64,000 nucleotides of DNA from Psychrobacter sp. FME13 (GCF_014861395.1 NZ_RRYV01000002.1:1-64000), one strand, 5' to 3'; counted from the stretch's first letter, positions 32,961 to 42,168 are shown. Notes: generated by a model from the sequence alone, not told the origin. A program made the numbers and translations.

Positions 32961-32985
32961 AGCCAGCCTAACCGCTGGCTTTTTT
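32961..32985 (+). terminator. Rho-independent terminator
   Basis: AGCCAGC pairs with GCTGGCT, followed by a T-run. Late promoter 4 begins 18 bp later. Confidence 0.85.
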
Positions 32986-33002
32986 GCGTTTAAAAGCTGT
33001 AT

Positions 33003-33042
33003 GGAACACCCCTAAACGAGCCGTTTGGCTAGGCATTACTAT
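33003..33042 (+). promoter_or_regulatory. Late promoter 4 (GGAACAC family), capsid unit
   Basis: GGAACACC at 33003-33010 (followed by CCTAAA) and -10 TACTAT at 33037-33042. An inverted repeat ATTACTA (33035-33041) / TAGTAAT (33069-33075) is present but does not cover the ribosome site. The leader to the capsid ATG is longer here, about 60 nt from +1. Confidence 0.8.
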
Positions 33043-33109
33043 AAGCATATCAGTATTGGTATTTATATTAGTAATCACCTGACCAACCCAACCGTATAGG
33101 ATTATCCCC

Positions 33110-34927
33110 ATGCAAGAGAAACAAGCACGAGAGTTAAACGATGCCGCCCATAAAGAGGTGCAAGCCACGCGCGGTATCATGCACATCTTCACCAATAAAG
33201 CGAATGCGGGTCAAGAAGTCGCCGCGTTTGACTCTATGCTAGCTCAGAACGAACATTCTGATCGCAGCGTAGGTTTTAGCAAGCTACCTTCTTCTATGCA
33301 GCGTATGCTTAGCCATGCTGTTATCAAAGATCATCCTGAAGCGATTTTTGATGGTATCAGTGAAGGTATTATTGAATATAAGCGCCGTAACGGTGGTGAA
33401 GAGCCGTCAGCTTATGTTGTGGCCGCCGCATTAGCAACTGCTGCTATGCCTTTTGGTGGTGCTGACCAGTACGATTCAACCGTAGAACCTACTTTTGATA
33501 GCTTGTCACTAGGTCATCACGAAGCGTTATCAGTCGTGCCAGCCGCAACACAAGTGGTTATCACTTATGGTATCGCTAACAGCTTGCCGCTAGTGTCTAT
33601 GCTACCTAACCCTATGGGATCAAACGAGCTACCTATCGTATTCGGTACGGCGGTAGCTGGCATGAACATGGGCGTTATGCGTAAAGGCGACGCGATGGAC
33701 GGTGACAAGGCGGGTATGCCTTACACTGAAAACCGTCATATCTTAACGATGGACAAAGGTGCTACTGGTGCGTTTAGCTTAACCTCGCATGTGGCCTACA
33801 CTGCCAGCGTTAAAGCGGATAAGACTACCCAGTTTAAAGTTGATACCTCATCTACCAAAGCGCCATTCTTGGGTGGCCGTGTTTCGGTATTTGTAAAAGG
33901 TATTAAGATTGGTAGCGACGAAAGCCGTCGTCATCCAACAACTTCTGGTATCAGCACCCTTCAGCCGATTGATGAGATTACTATTGGCTCCGATACTTAT
34001 ATCTTAACCAGCGCAACCGCTGATCTTGATACTCACGAAGTTAAAGTACAGTTCGATATCTCTGCTGGTGCTGAGCCTGCTGAAGACGACGTAACGGTTG
34101 AATTATTCTTTGACTATGAGCGTAAAGACGACAATGGCAATCAGATTTTACGTGAGCCATCAATCGACATGGAATTTGGTCATCGTTCAATCTACGCCTT
34201 CCCAAGCCGTTCGCGCTCAGTCGCTACTATCGATGCGATCACCCAGCTTATGAATGAGCTTGGTTTATCTTGGTTCGGTGCAGTACAAACTATCGCCATG
34301 CAGAAACAGTATTTTGAGCAGACGGGTCGCTTACTTCGTACCGCTATCAATATGTGTCTGTCTAACCAAGACCCTGAAACTGGCCGTGTGGTGACGTTTG
34401 ACTTCACCAAAGGCGGCGTATCACCGACTAATATCGCTGATGCTTTTGCCAACATTAACATCACTCTTGGTATGGCGCGCACTCGCTTGTCAACGGCTAT
34501 TAACTTAGCGGTCGGCGGTTATGACTTGTATGTCTCAGATCGCGGGCAAGCATTCTTCTCAGGCTTAAGTGGTGAGAACTACACATCAACAGGTCAGAGT
34601 GCAGGCGATCAAACCAGCATCTACCGTATCGGTACACTAAAAACCAGCGGTGCTAACGTCTATTATGTGCCTAAGTCTATGGGCGTATTTAACGAGACGG
34701 GTTCATCTACCACGGCTCATGCTTTACTGGTGCCACGCGCTATCAGTCCAGCACAAGCACCGTTTGTTGGTATGGTTGCTGTACCGCCAATGGTTATGAC
34801 TTCTAATGGTAACGCTTACGAGAAAGACGTGGCTATCTATAGCCGTACTGCTGCTGAAACGAACCCAATCCCTCGTTTTGCCAACCAGTTCATGCTTATT
34901 GAGATGATTAACTTGCCAGCGCTTTAA
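33110..34927 (+). CDS. Major capsid protein
   Basis: 605 residues, long for an HK97-fold capsid but fitting large myophages. The charged helical N-terminus (about 1-130) could be a delta/scaffold region removed by the protease; the central part is beta-rich (LPLVSMLPNPMGSNELPIVF, MEFGHRSIYAFPSRSRSVAT). Own late promoter, good AGGA ribosome site and terminator after the stop indicate a strongly expressed single-gene unit, as expected for a capsid. Identification is by size, context and pattern, not by a specific motif. Confidence 0.65.
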   Translation: MQEKQARELNDAAHKEVQATRGIMHIFTNKANAGQEVAAFDSMLAQNEHSDRSVGFSKLPSSMQRMLSHAVIKDHPEAIFDGISEGIIEYKRRNGGEEPSAYVVAAALATAAMPFGGADQYDSTVEPTFDSLSLGHHEALSVVPAATQVVITYGIANSLPLVSMLPNPMGSNELPIVFGTAVAGMNMGVMRKGDAMDGDKAGMPYTENRHILTMDKGATGAFSLTSHVAYTASVKADKTTQFKVDTSSTKAPFLGGRVSVFVKGIKIGSDESRRHPTTSGISTLQPIDEITIGSDTYILTSATADLDTHEVKVQFDISAGAEPAEDDVTVELFFDYERKDDNGNQILREPSIDMEFGHRSIYAFPSRSRSVATIDAITQLMNELGLSWFGAVQTIAMQKQYFEQTGRLLRTAINMCLSNQDPETGRVVTFDFTKGGVSPTNIADAFANINITLGMARTRLSTAINLAVGGYDLYVSDRGQAFFSGLSGENYTSTGQSAGDQTSIYRIGTLKTSGANVYYVPKSMGVFNETGSSTTAHALLVPRAISPAQAPFVGMVAVPPMVMTSNGNAYEKDVAIYSRTAAETNPIPRFANQFMLIEMINLPAL

Positions 34928-34960
34928 GCCGCTAGTAAGCAGTAAAACGGTATAGCCACT

Positions 34961-34996
34961 AAAACCTTGTTGTCATAGCTGGCAGCAAGGTTTTTT
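34961..34996 (+). terminator. Rho-independent terminator after the capsid gene
   Basis: AAAACCTTG pairs with CAAGGTTTT over a loop that itself contains short pairs, followed by six T. Confidence 0.8.
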
Positions 34997-35041
34997 AACT
35001 AAATACATTAAGATTTATTACCCATTACAAGGATCAACCTC

Positions 35042-35884
35042 ATGTCAGAAGCAAAGGCACTACCCAATAATATTAAAGCGCTTGAAAAAAATCCTGAATT
35101 TAAAAAAGTGTACGACAACAACACTGTAGACAAGCTTGAAATGCAGCTTATAGAGGCCGACGTTGAGTTCTTGAGCGCAGACAATAAAGCCGCCCTAGTG
35201 TGGCGCTTACTTGACCATCAAGGCACGCTTGAGAGTGACAATGACACAGAAACTAAAGACGATACTAAAGAAGCTGTTAATGGCGCTCAGACTACTGATA
35301 GCAGCGCTGATGACGATGTTAGCGTTGACGCTGCTACTAGCGGTAACAGCGGTGGCGATAGCGATACTGGCGACGCTGATGAATCAGTAACCTCAATCAA
35401 CAAAGGCGATAGCAATGAAAATGCACAGACGGCTCAAGACGATACTAGCGATAAGCATAGCGCTCAGGTCGATGGTAAAGCAAACACCGATGCCGGCTCC
35501 GATAGCGCAAGCACGGACGACAGCGAAAAGTCTGATGAAGTGGCTGACACTGCCGACAGTGATGCGCCGTCGAATACTGGTAACAGCAATGACATTAGCG
35601 CAGACGAAGCTAACCAGCCAGCAAAAACAGGCGATAAAGCAGCCGATAGTAGCTCAGTACCCACTGAAAAAGCGCCTACCAAAACGGCCGTAAGTGAGCT
35701 TGAATATGTGTCAGTCAAAAATAATGGCGGCTTTAATATGCTAGAGCCTGCTACTAGCACGCTGGTTAAGGCTGGCAAGATCACTAAGATTTACATCAAA
35801 GGCTATGCCACTAAAGATCAGGTATTGCGCAATATTGCTCAGTACAATCATACACGCGGCGAAAAATTGACCGTCACCAACTAA
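35042..35884 (+). CDS. Acidic low-complexity virion protein
   Basis: 280 residues. A helical N-terminus (1-65) and a folded C-terminus (about 215-280: LEYVSVKNNGGFNMLEPATS) flank about 150 residues of Asp/Ser/Ala/Thr-rich sequence that should be disordered. It follows the capsid gene; a head decoration or internal protein is plausible. No GGAACAC element precedes it, so it probably depends on read-through of the capsid terminator or on an unrecognised promoter. Confidence 0.5.
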   Translation: MSEAKALPNNIKALEKNPEFKKVYDNNTVDKLEMQLIEADVEFLSADNKAALVWRLLDHQGTLESDNDTETKDDTKEAVNGAQTTDSSADDDVSVDAATSGNSGGDSDTGDADESVTSINKGDSNENAQTAQDDTSDKHSAQVDGKANTDAGSDSASTDDSEKSDEVADTADSDAPSNTGNSNDISADEANQPAKTGDKAADSSSVPTEKAPTKTAVSELEYVSVKNNGGFNMLEPATSTLVKAGKITKIYIKGYATKDQVLRNIAQYNHTRGEKLTVTN

Positions 35885-35957
35885 GCGCCATTTTATTGAG
35901 TGGCTGCTGGCTTGTGGTCACTCACTATAATTAGCTATTTCACTTTAAGGATTTATC

Positions 35958-37151
35958 ATGATTGAGAGTAATATTTTAGGCGCAGCGGTTGGCATCCAAA
36001 ACCAAGGCGTTATAGATAAAAGCGAGGGCACAGCATTGCCTTCTACCGTTAATGGCGTGATCGCTGGCAAGTTTAAGCGTGGACGCATGGACAAACCATT
36101 TAAAGTGACCGCCAGCAATTACAAAGCGCTGCTAGGCCATGACCCATCAAACCCCAGTTATTTAGCCGTTGAGGACGCGTTCAAGCGAGGTATTAGCGAG
36201 GTAAGTATCTTGCGTACTGGTGGCATAGGTGATGCGGCTATTAAATGCGTCGCAAACTTTGCAGAAATGTCGCTACCGTCGTTCGACCGCGAAGTAGTGC
36301 CCGATTATTTTGTGACAGTGAGTCGCAATGGCGGCGAATTTAAGACTTATAAATTGAATCCCTCCATGGAGGGCGCAGACTTTTTTGCAGAAAACTTTTT
36401 TAGCTCAGATGGTAATAAGGTTATATTTTTTGATTACCCGTACGGGGCGGAGCAGTTGCATGATTCCAACAAAGGAGCTATATGCGGCATTGATAGCGAG
36501 GGTATGATTTTAACGCCCGACCAAGGCGCTATTAACTTGATGGATTTAGAATTGCTTGTCGCCCATAGAAAAATCACACCGCCTTACGTTCTAACCAAGC
36601 AGCATAACTGGCTAACCTTTAAGCCGACAGACGGCGTTAGCCCCGCAAACGATGTGTTTTTTAGCATGATAGGCGGTGATAGCGGCGCGTCCACGATAAC
36701 CGTTCATAGTTGCGCGGTGATAGAAAAATATATCGACCCTAATGTCTGTATGCCTACCAGCGCAGAGATTTTATATATGAACGGACAAAACGAGCCGACA
36801 GGCGACCTATACGGCCGATACCGCGTTGATGGCGGCGAATGGGTGGATTATACCGCGCCAGCAAACTACTACCTTGTTAATGAGTTTTTGAGCCATACGG
36901 GCGTTATGCAACCCCAAGGCGGCGGCGGGATTAGTCCTTTTCAGTTTAACGTAAATACCCGTGGCGGCTATATCAACGGCGCGTCCGCCCAAGAGCCGTA
37001 TGTAGATGGCCAAGATGGCGTTTTAGAGATCAAGCGCACAACCGTTGATTTTGAGCTAACCGACGGCGGTGCAAATGACCTTGTGCAATTACTGTTTGGC
37101 GGTAACATGAGCGTAAGTTCGTGCGCCGTTGGAAGTTGGTACGGCGTTTAA
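35958..37151 (+). CDS. Sheath-domain protein with a private C-terminal domain (copy 1)
   Basis: 397 residues. The first ~92 residues (VNGVIAGKFKRGRMDKPFKV, YLAVEDAFKRGISEVSILR) have the pattern of the tail-sheath N-terminal domain and are nearly the same as in the gene at 37231. The remaining 300 residues are beta-rich with a glycine stretch (QPQGGGGISPFQF) and unrelated to the second copy. It may be a sheath variant or tail decoration protein that carries a binding domain outside. It is followed directly by a late promoter. Confidence 0.55.
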   Translation: MIESNILGAAVGIQNQGVIDKSEGTALPSTVNGVIAGKFKRGRMDKPFKVTASNYKALLGHDPSNPSYLAVEDAFKRGISEVSILRTGGIGDAAIKCVANFAEMSLPSFDREVVPDYFVTVSRNGGEFKTYKLNPSMEGADFFAENFFSSDGNKVIFFDYPYGAEQLHDSNKGAICGIDSEGMILTPDQGAINLMDLELLVAHRKITPPYVLTKQHNWLTFKPTDGVSPANDVFFSMIGGDSGASTITVHSCAVIEKYIDPNVCMPTSAEILYMNGQNEPTGDLYGRYRVDGGEWVDYTAPANYYLVNEFLSHTGVMQPQGGGGISPFQFNVNTRGGYINGASAQEPYVDGQDGVLEIKRTTVDFELTDGGANDLVQLLFGGNMSVSSCAVGSWYGV

Positions 37152-37157
37152 CCAGCT

Positions 37158-37197
37158 GGAACACCGCTAAAACCACAAACCAAACCAAGCCTATACT
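37158..37197 (+). promoter_or_regulatory. Late promoter 5 (GGAACAC family)
   Basis: GGAACACC at 37158-37165 and -10 TATACT at 37192-37197. A perfect 13-bp inverted repeat GCCTATACTGAGT (37189-37201) / ACTCAGTATAGGC (37210-37222) puts the -10 in one arm and the AGG ribosome site in the other. Confidence 0.85.
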
Positions 37198-37230
37198 GAG
37201 TCATAAACCACTCAGTATAGGCATTTTGTT

Positions 37231-37614
37231 ATGATCGAGAGCAAAACATTAGGTAGCGCCGCTGGTATCCAGTATCAAGGCGTGATTGACAACTCAGAGG
37301 GCACCAGCTTGCCGTCATTGGCCAATGGCGTGATTATCGGTAGCTTTAAGCGCGGTCGCATGGACAAGCCTTTTAAAGTCACGTCTAGCAACTATCAAGC
37401 GCTGTTAGGCCGAGATCCAACCAACCCAAACTACTTGGCGGTTGAAGACGCTTTCAAACGTGGCGTTAGTCAAATTAGCATCTTGCGTACTGGTAATAGT
37501 GGCGGTGGATCATCCGCGCCAGTTGAGCCAGTGGCTGACTTAAGCTACGTCAAGATTACTAAAGTGGACAATCCGGTATTTGCGGGCGAATACTCAATCA
37601 TAGAGGAGTTGTAA
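37231..37614 (+). CDS. Sheath-domain protein, short copy (copy 2)
   Basis: 127 residues. Residues 1-92 repeat the N-terminal domain of the gene at 35958 with about three quarters identity (FKRGRMDKPFKV, DPTNPNYLAVEDAFKRGVSQ). After a Gly/Ser hinge (GNSGGGSSAP) a 30-residue tail follows. It may be the free anchoring domain whose exposed part has been split off into the next gene, or a decoration protein of its own. Confidence 0.6.
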   Translation: MIESKTLGSAAGIQYQGVIDNSEGTSLPSLANGVIIGSFKRGRMDKPFKVTSSNYQALLGRDPTNPNYLAVEDAFKRGVSQISILRTGNSGGGSSAPVEPVADLSYVKITKVDNPVFAGEYSIIEEL

Positions 37615-37616
37615 TA

Positions 37617-38318
37617 ATGGACGAAGTAAAAGCATGTTTAAAAGTCAAGGTGAATAACAACCCTAGCGTGATAGAAACTGTTTTTGATGCTGAACCACGG
37701 ATACCATCGAACATAAGCATGGATCAGTCAGTAGTAGCTTCCCTTCTAAGTGGTTATTTCTCAGAAATAAACCCTTGGGGTGATTTCATAGCAAACCAAG
37801 GGTTTATTAGGATGGATGAAGATGGCGAAACCAGCACTAAAAATCTACTAGGTCGATACGATCAGGTTTTTACATCAGGTGGTTACGCCTACCCATCAGA
37901 AATCGGCTATGTTGGCTTTAATGATCTTTTATTAAAAACAGCCTTGAAAAATGACCTTATAGGTGCGGGGCCATTATCAGGATGGAGTGCGTGGGAAGAG
38001 TTAGTTGATATATCATCTATGGATAGTTTGCAGGATATTTTAGATGCAAATATAAACGCAGGTAACGTTACATACACTATCTACGCTGAACCAAGTACGC
38101 TTACTATCGAACGATGCACCGAAGAAGATATTATAAACTCTTCTATGGGCCAGCCATGGAATATTGATGCTTTTGATTTGGTGAAAGACATGCTGGTAGG
38201 TCATCTTGATGATAGAGATAAAGAAGGTTACGCGCCCGCTAGCTATGATCCCGTTGCGGACGTTATTACTATCAAGTCTAACTACCGACTGGAAAGAAAA
38301 GAAAAGTTCCTAACGTAA
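37617..38318 (+). CDS. Partner of the short sheath-domain protein
   Basis: 233 residues starting 2 nt after the short copy. It has no recognised family; the placement matches the C-terminal part of copy 1, so it could be the exposed domain of copy 2 made as a separate chain. Codon use looks more AT-rich than in its neighbours, which hints at a later acquisition. Confidence 0.5.
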   Translation: MDEVKACLKVKVNNNPSVIETVFDAEPRIPSNISMDQSVVASLLSGYFSEINPWGDFIANQGFIRMDEDGETSTKNLLGRYDQVFTSGGYAYPSEIGYVGFNDLLLKTALKNDLIGAGPLSGWSAWEELVDISSMDSLQDILDANINAGNVTYTIYAEPSTLTIERCTEEDIINSSMGQPWNIDAFDLVKDMLVGHLDDRDKEGYAPASYDPVADVITIKSNYRLERKEKFLT

Positions 38319-38337
38319 TCAGCGCGCCATTAACTAT

Positions 38338-38377
38338 GGAACACCCCTAAAACGCTAAAGTAAATCCTGCCTATACT
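38338..38377 (+). promoter_or_regulatory. Late promoter 6 (GGAACAC family), sheath unit
   Basis: GGAACACC at 38338-38345 (followed by CCTAAA) and -10 TATACT at 38372-38377. GCCTATACTG (38369-38378) pairs with CAGTATAGGC (38393-38402), which holds the ribosome site. Confidence 0.85.
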
Positions 38378-38410
38378 GATGTGATACCAACACAGTATAG
38401 GCATTTTATT

Positions 38411-39787
38411 ATGAGCGCTCAGACCCTTTATTTAAGTATTCTAGCGTCTTCTATGACGCTGACGGAATCACCTGATCCCGCAGCGCTGGCAAGCGTAGAG
38501 TTTGTCACGGAATACGCTTTTGATTCAAACGTTGTGGCAAAAGTCATGGCGGTTGATCAAAAAACCCTTACTACCGCCGCTGATCCCTTGGACAACCTTG
38601 TTTTTAAGATCAGCTTTAATGACAAGATCGACGGCAGTACGATAACGGAATTAAAAGGCCGTTTATACACTGGCGGCGGCGTTGAAGCACTAGAAGAACA
38701 GCACGCCGATAATTTTGGTTATATCACAAGCAAGCTAGACTTTTACGGCGCATTGGATAGCCAGTACGACTTTTTCGAGTCCGTCACGACCAGTTATAGC
38801 GCAAGCAAGGCGGCAGCGATCAAAACAGCGCTTGAAACCATGGGCGCATTAAACGAGCTTGGCGCTTATCGCACCAAACAAGTTGAGTTGGCCGTACCAG
38901 CCAGCACCGTAACCGACCTGACACCAACAGAGCTTAAAAATTCGTTGTTAGACATGCGCGATCGTCCACGCTACCTAGTCACTTGTGACGTGGCCAGCCT
39001 ACCTCATATTGAAGCGCTGGCCGAGGTGATGGGTAAAATCAACTGTCATGTATTGCTCGATATCGGCAATATCACCGACTGGCAATCAGCCGTAGCGTTA
39101 ACTGAAACACTAAGCATTAATGACCATCGTTTTTGGGTATTTTGGAACCCTAACAAGTCACGCCCAAGCAATGCGACAACCGTGCTGGCGCGTAAAAAAT
39201 GGCGTCCATGCGTTGGTGATCTACTAGCCCAAACGCTACTACGTAATGCTCGCACCAACAGCTCAGGCATACCGCCTATCAATAGACCGGTTGCTGGTTA
39301 CGACTTCCCTGTGGCATTTCGTGACATGGAAAAAATGGCAGGCGTATCGCTTGATGAAGAGGCGCAAAACGCACTTGCCAGCGCTGGCGTGAACGTGGTT
39401 ATCAATGAACGCTTTGAAGGTGGTGATCGTTGGATCTATGGTGACGCGCTCACTCAGTACGATAGTAAAAATAGCGCCTTACGTTTAACCAATAGCGCCG
39501 AGATTGAGACTTATACGACCAATCTTGTGCTATCTATCGTCAAAAAACACTTACTAAAAGGCATGACCAGCTTTGTGCGTGATGCTCAGGACGAATGTAG
39601 CCGTGCCCTTGATGCGTGCGTGGCAGCAGGATTACTGGTTCAGCCGTCTGAGCTTGGCGGTCTGTATTATCTATTGCAAATCACGCCACGCGCTGATGAC
39701 CCGTTTAGTAAAGCAGATATTAAGTTTAGCCGCCGTCCTGAAGGATGCGCCCGTCAAGTATTCTTTGAAGGCACTGTTACTAAGTAG
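38411..39787 (+). CDS. Tail sheath protein
   Basis: 458 residues. The second half has sheath features (HRFWVFWNPNKSRP, NARTNSSGIPPINRPVAGYD; C-terminal FSRRPEGCARQVFFEGTV). It should polymerise around the tube and contract. The frame is open from a GTG at 38381, but that codon lies at the transcription start; ATG 38411 with TAGG upstream is the real start. The N-terminal domain seen in the two upstream genes is missing here. Confidence 0.65.
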   Translation: MSAQTLYLSILASSMTLTESPDPAALASVEFVTEYAFDSNVVAKVMAVDQKTLTTAADPLDNLVFKISFNDKIDGSTITELKGRLYTGGGVEALEEQHADNFGYITSKLDFYGALDSQYDFFESVTTSYSASKAAAIKTALETMGALNELGAYRTKQVELAVPASTVTDLTPTELKNSLLDMRDRPRYLVTCDVASLPHIEALAEVMGKINCHVLLDIGNITDWQSAVALTETLSINDHRFWVFWNPNKSRPSNATTVLARKKWRPCVGDLLAQTLLRNARTNSSGIPPINRPVAGYDFPVAFRDMEKMAGVSLDEEAQNALASAGVNVVINERFEGGDRWIYGDALTQYDSKNSALRLTNSAEIETYTTNLVLSIVKKHLLKGMTSFVRDAQDECSRALDACVAAGLLVQPSELGGLYYLLQITPRADDPFSKADIKFSRRPEGCARQVFFEGTVTK

Positions 39788-39872
39788 TTATTAAGCCTTA
39801 TTTATTAGCGTCATCGCATGGCGCTAGTCACAACCTTGTTTATTTATAACCCCACACTGAAAGGATTAAATT

Positions 39873-40787
39873 ATGTCACGCGATTTTATTACCCAGCGCC
39901 GCCTTAACCGTCAACACGACCAAGCGCAAGCACAATTTGACGCACTAACCCCGCAAGAAGCCGCCGATAAGATGGAGCTTGACCCTATCTCTGAACGCAT
40001 GGCGATTACCGCGACCAGCCAGATGCGCCTTGCTGCTTTAAATGTCGCCTTTATGCTATCCGCTGTACTAACGGATGGTGAGTATGACGATGAAGAGCTG
40101 CTACCTAGTGAAGTGCTAGACGGCCTTATGATCGAAGCATTTACCGATGATGACGATGATGATAGCGACATGGACGAGATTGACGAAAACGTCCGTATCA
40201 CCTTCTCAGCTCACGTATCAGATGCGTTATCAACGCTAGGCGTTGAAGATGCGGTTATCGCTGATCTATTCGATGACGAGATTGAAGTGGCTGATGCCGC
40301 TTGCTTGGCTGCCGCTGAAACGGTGCTTGAGAACATGCCAGATGACGGTGAAGCGTTTGATGAATTTGTCGCAGGCTTTGCTTATAGCGACGACGAAGGC
40401 GATGATGAAGACGAAGAAAGCTTTGATAGCATGAATGAGGAATACCAGTTTGATGCCGCTAAGAAAAAATTGCGTGCTGGCAAGAAAACGGTCAAAAAGG
40501 TCAATGGCAAGACGCTTATCTATAAAGCCGTTAAAGCCATTCGTAATGGTGAAAAAGTTACGATCAATAAACGTATTAGCGGTAAAGTTAAACTGAACGC
40601 AGGACAACGCGCAGGACTTAAAAAAGCACGTCGTAAGGCTGGCACGGCTTCAGCCATTCGTAAGCAGATGCGCTCGTTTGGTAAGGGTATGCGAGCCAAT
40701 ATTTATAAAGGCAACCCAAACCGCCTAAAGGCACTTAAAAATGCAGGTTATGCGCGTAGCACGAAGGCTAATTTTGGTAAGAACTAA
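39873..40787 (+). CDS. Two-faced acidic/basic virion protein
   Basis: 304 residues. Residues 1-190 are very acidic (TDDDDDDSDMDE; DDEGDDEDEESFD), and residues 195-304 are very basic (KKKLRAGKKTVKKVNGK, then QRAGLKKARRKAG). The halves could neutralise each other or be separated by cleavage; the basic part could bind packaged DNA. It follows the sheath gene. A scaffold, head-internal or assembly role is possible. Confidence 0.5.
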   Translation: MSRDFITQRRLNRQHDQAQAQFDALTPQEAADKMELDPISERMAITATSQMRLAALNVAFMLSAVLTDGEYDDEELLPSEVLDGLMIEAFTDDDDDDSDMDEIDENVRITFSAHVSDALSTLGVEDAVIADLFDDEIEVADAACLAAAETVLENMPDDGEAFDEFVAGFAYSDDEGDDEDEESFDSMNEEYQFDAAKKKLRAGKKTVKKVNGKTLIYKAVKAIRNGEKVTINKRISGKVKLNAGQRAGLKKARRKAGTASAIRKQMRSFGKGMRANIYKGNPNRLKALKNAGYARSTKANFGKN

Positions 40788-40796
40788 GGATTGACC

Positions 40797-41033
40797 ATGA
40801 ACCAATTAATTGCTTCTTTAAAGAAAAATGGCTTTGATATTAGCAGCGAGCTTGGCTCACTAAAGCTCAATTTTTTAATATCTCAGCTTATCATTATGGC
40901 ACTACTTCTGATTAACACTGATTTCTTAGGGGATACGGTTTCTAGTATCGTGCTAAAGCAGTGCGTCTCGATGGGAATTGTTGTGATGCTGATTGTTAGT
41001 TGCTACTCAATAGGCAGTAGGTCAAAACAGTAG
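40797..41033 (+). CDS. Small membrane protein
   Basis: 78 residues with two hydrophobic spans (about 26-44 and 55-72). ATG 40797 has AAGGA upstream; the in-frame TTG at 40791 is less likely. Role unknown; it ends the sheath unit before a terminator. Confidence 0.5.
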   Translation: MNQLIASLKKNGFDISSELGSLKLNFLISQLIIMALLLINTDFLGDTVSSIVLKQCVSMGIVVMLIVSCYSIGSRSKQ

Positions 41034-41051
41034 TCCAAGCCATTAAGTCAC

Positions 41052-41081
41052 AAAACCCAGTCAGCAATGGCTGGGTTTTTT
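41052..41081 (+). terminator. Rho-independent terminator
   Basis: AAAACCCAG pairs with CTGGGTTTT and runs into a T-stretch. Late promoter 7 starts 15 bp later. Confidence 0.85.
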
Positions 41082-41096
41082 GCCATTTACCGCAAT

Positions 41097-41135
41097 GGAA
41101 CACACCAAACAAGCCAGCACGGACAGCGATACAAT
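41097..41135 (+). promoter_or_regulatory. Late promoter 7 (GGAACAC family)
   Basis: GGAACACA at 41097-41104 and -10 TACAAT at 41130-41135 (25-bp gap). TAGATTAG (41139-41146) pairs with CTTATCTA (41153-41160, one mismatch) just before the AAGG ribosome site. Confidence 0.75.
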
Positions 41136-41173
41136 GGATAGATTAGAAACTACTTATCTAAGGCTATTATAAA

Positions 41174-41719
41174 ATGAAATTATCCGATATCACCGAAAAA
41201 ACACAACTGGTCAAAGACTTCGTTAATCAACTTAAAAAATCCACCAAGCAAGCCATCCCTATTGTTGAGGTAGGTAAAACCGCGCGCGTATCGGGTGCTA
41301 GTGCGCGTCCCGTTAATATGGTACTTGAGAACGGTCAGACCATTAAGCTGTTTTTGCGTGTCGTGACCGCAAAAGACGACAAAAACAAGGATATCGAGCG
41401 CTTTGACATCTTCCGTATTGATATCAACGGCAAGGCGCAGCCGCTATCGGGCGACTACGATAACAGCTACCGACCTGCTTTTGACGCTTCGGTCAAAGCG
41501 CTTGGTAATATGCTACGCACAGGTCAAGCCGCTTTCGATAAAAAACGTGCCAAACAAAAAATCCGTAAGCCGCGCACTGGCGCCGCACCTAAAAATAAAA
41601 CCCAACAGCTTAACGAGCTGGTGAATGACGCGGCTGACCTTGATAAAACCATTGAGTCCAAGACCAAGGAGAAAGAAGGGCTTGAGCAACAACTCAATAA
41701 TTTGACGAGCCAGCCGTAA
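41174..41719 (+). CDS. DarA-related domain protein with coiled-coil tail
   Basis: 181 residues. Residues about 40-125 (NMVLENGQTIKLFLRVVTA, YRPAFDASVKALGNMLRTGQ, FDKKRAKQK) resemble a segment of the large protein at 51772 (VFDLSDGQKLSIWFHNP...RIMRVAAKNSMPFKRTQAKR). That segment is like a domain often labelled DarA-related in phages with P1-type defence against restriction. A Lys/Glu coiled coil follows. It may be a co-injected protein. Moderate confidence. Confidence 0.45.
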   Translation: MKLSDITEKTQLVKDFVNQLKKSTKQAIPIVEVGKTARVSGASARPVNMVLENGQTIKLFLRVVTAKDDKNKDIERFDIFRIDINGKAQPLSGDYDNSYRPAFDASVKALGNMLRTGQAAFDKKRAKQKIRKPRTGAAPKNKTQQLNELVNDAADLDKTIESKTKEKEGLEQQLNNLTSQP

Positions 41720-41751
41720 GCTGCCATAAGCCAAGGGTTGTAAGGATTGTT

Positions 41752-42168
41752 ATGCAAAACAGTTATATTGTCGATGCGTTTTTATCTGGCACCGTTTGGG
41801 TGTCGCTTATCTATCTATACTTTGCTTGCCGGACACGGGTCATCGAGCTTAACGCTTTGGTCACGCCTGAGATATTCCTAATGGCGATAACCAAGTTATT
41901 AAAATCGTCCATTATTATTGCCACGCCCTTTGTCGCCATTCTTAGTTTTATGCTATGGCGCTTTTATGGGCTAATGCTGGCAAGTGAAGCGTGGGGCGCG
42001 GGCGGTATCGGGCTTTTGGTTATTATGTTTGGTATAGGCGCTCCTATGATATGGCTATACGTGCTACTGGTGTGCGTTAAACATAGCCGCTTTATCGGTT
42101 CTGTTGAGGTAGCCGCTGATGACAAGCTAATGCCGCAGCCAAGCCAAGCAAGAGGCGCTTACTCATGA
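41752..42168 (+). CDS. Polytopic membrane protein
   Basis: 138 residues with about three to four membrane spans (SGTVWVSLIYLYFACR, SSIIIATPFVAILSFMLWRF, IGLLVIMFGIGAPMIWLYVL). It lies between the DarA-related and baseplate genes; unrelated to the lysis cassette at 57.9 kb. Possibly an inner-membrane DNA-entry or exclusion protein. Confidence 0.5.
   Translation: MQNSYIVDAFLSGTVWVSLIYLYFACRTRVIELNALVTPEIFLMAITKLLKSSIIIATPFVAILSFMLWRFYGLMLASEAWGAGGIGLLVIMFGIGAPMIWLYVLLVCVKHSRFIGSVEVAADDKLMPQPSQARGAYS

Noticed and set aside
38381-38410. GTG start for the sheath gene
   Set aside because: It lies at or before the expected transcription start of late promoter 6 and has no ribosome site; ATG 38411 has TAGG upstream.
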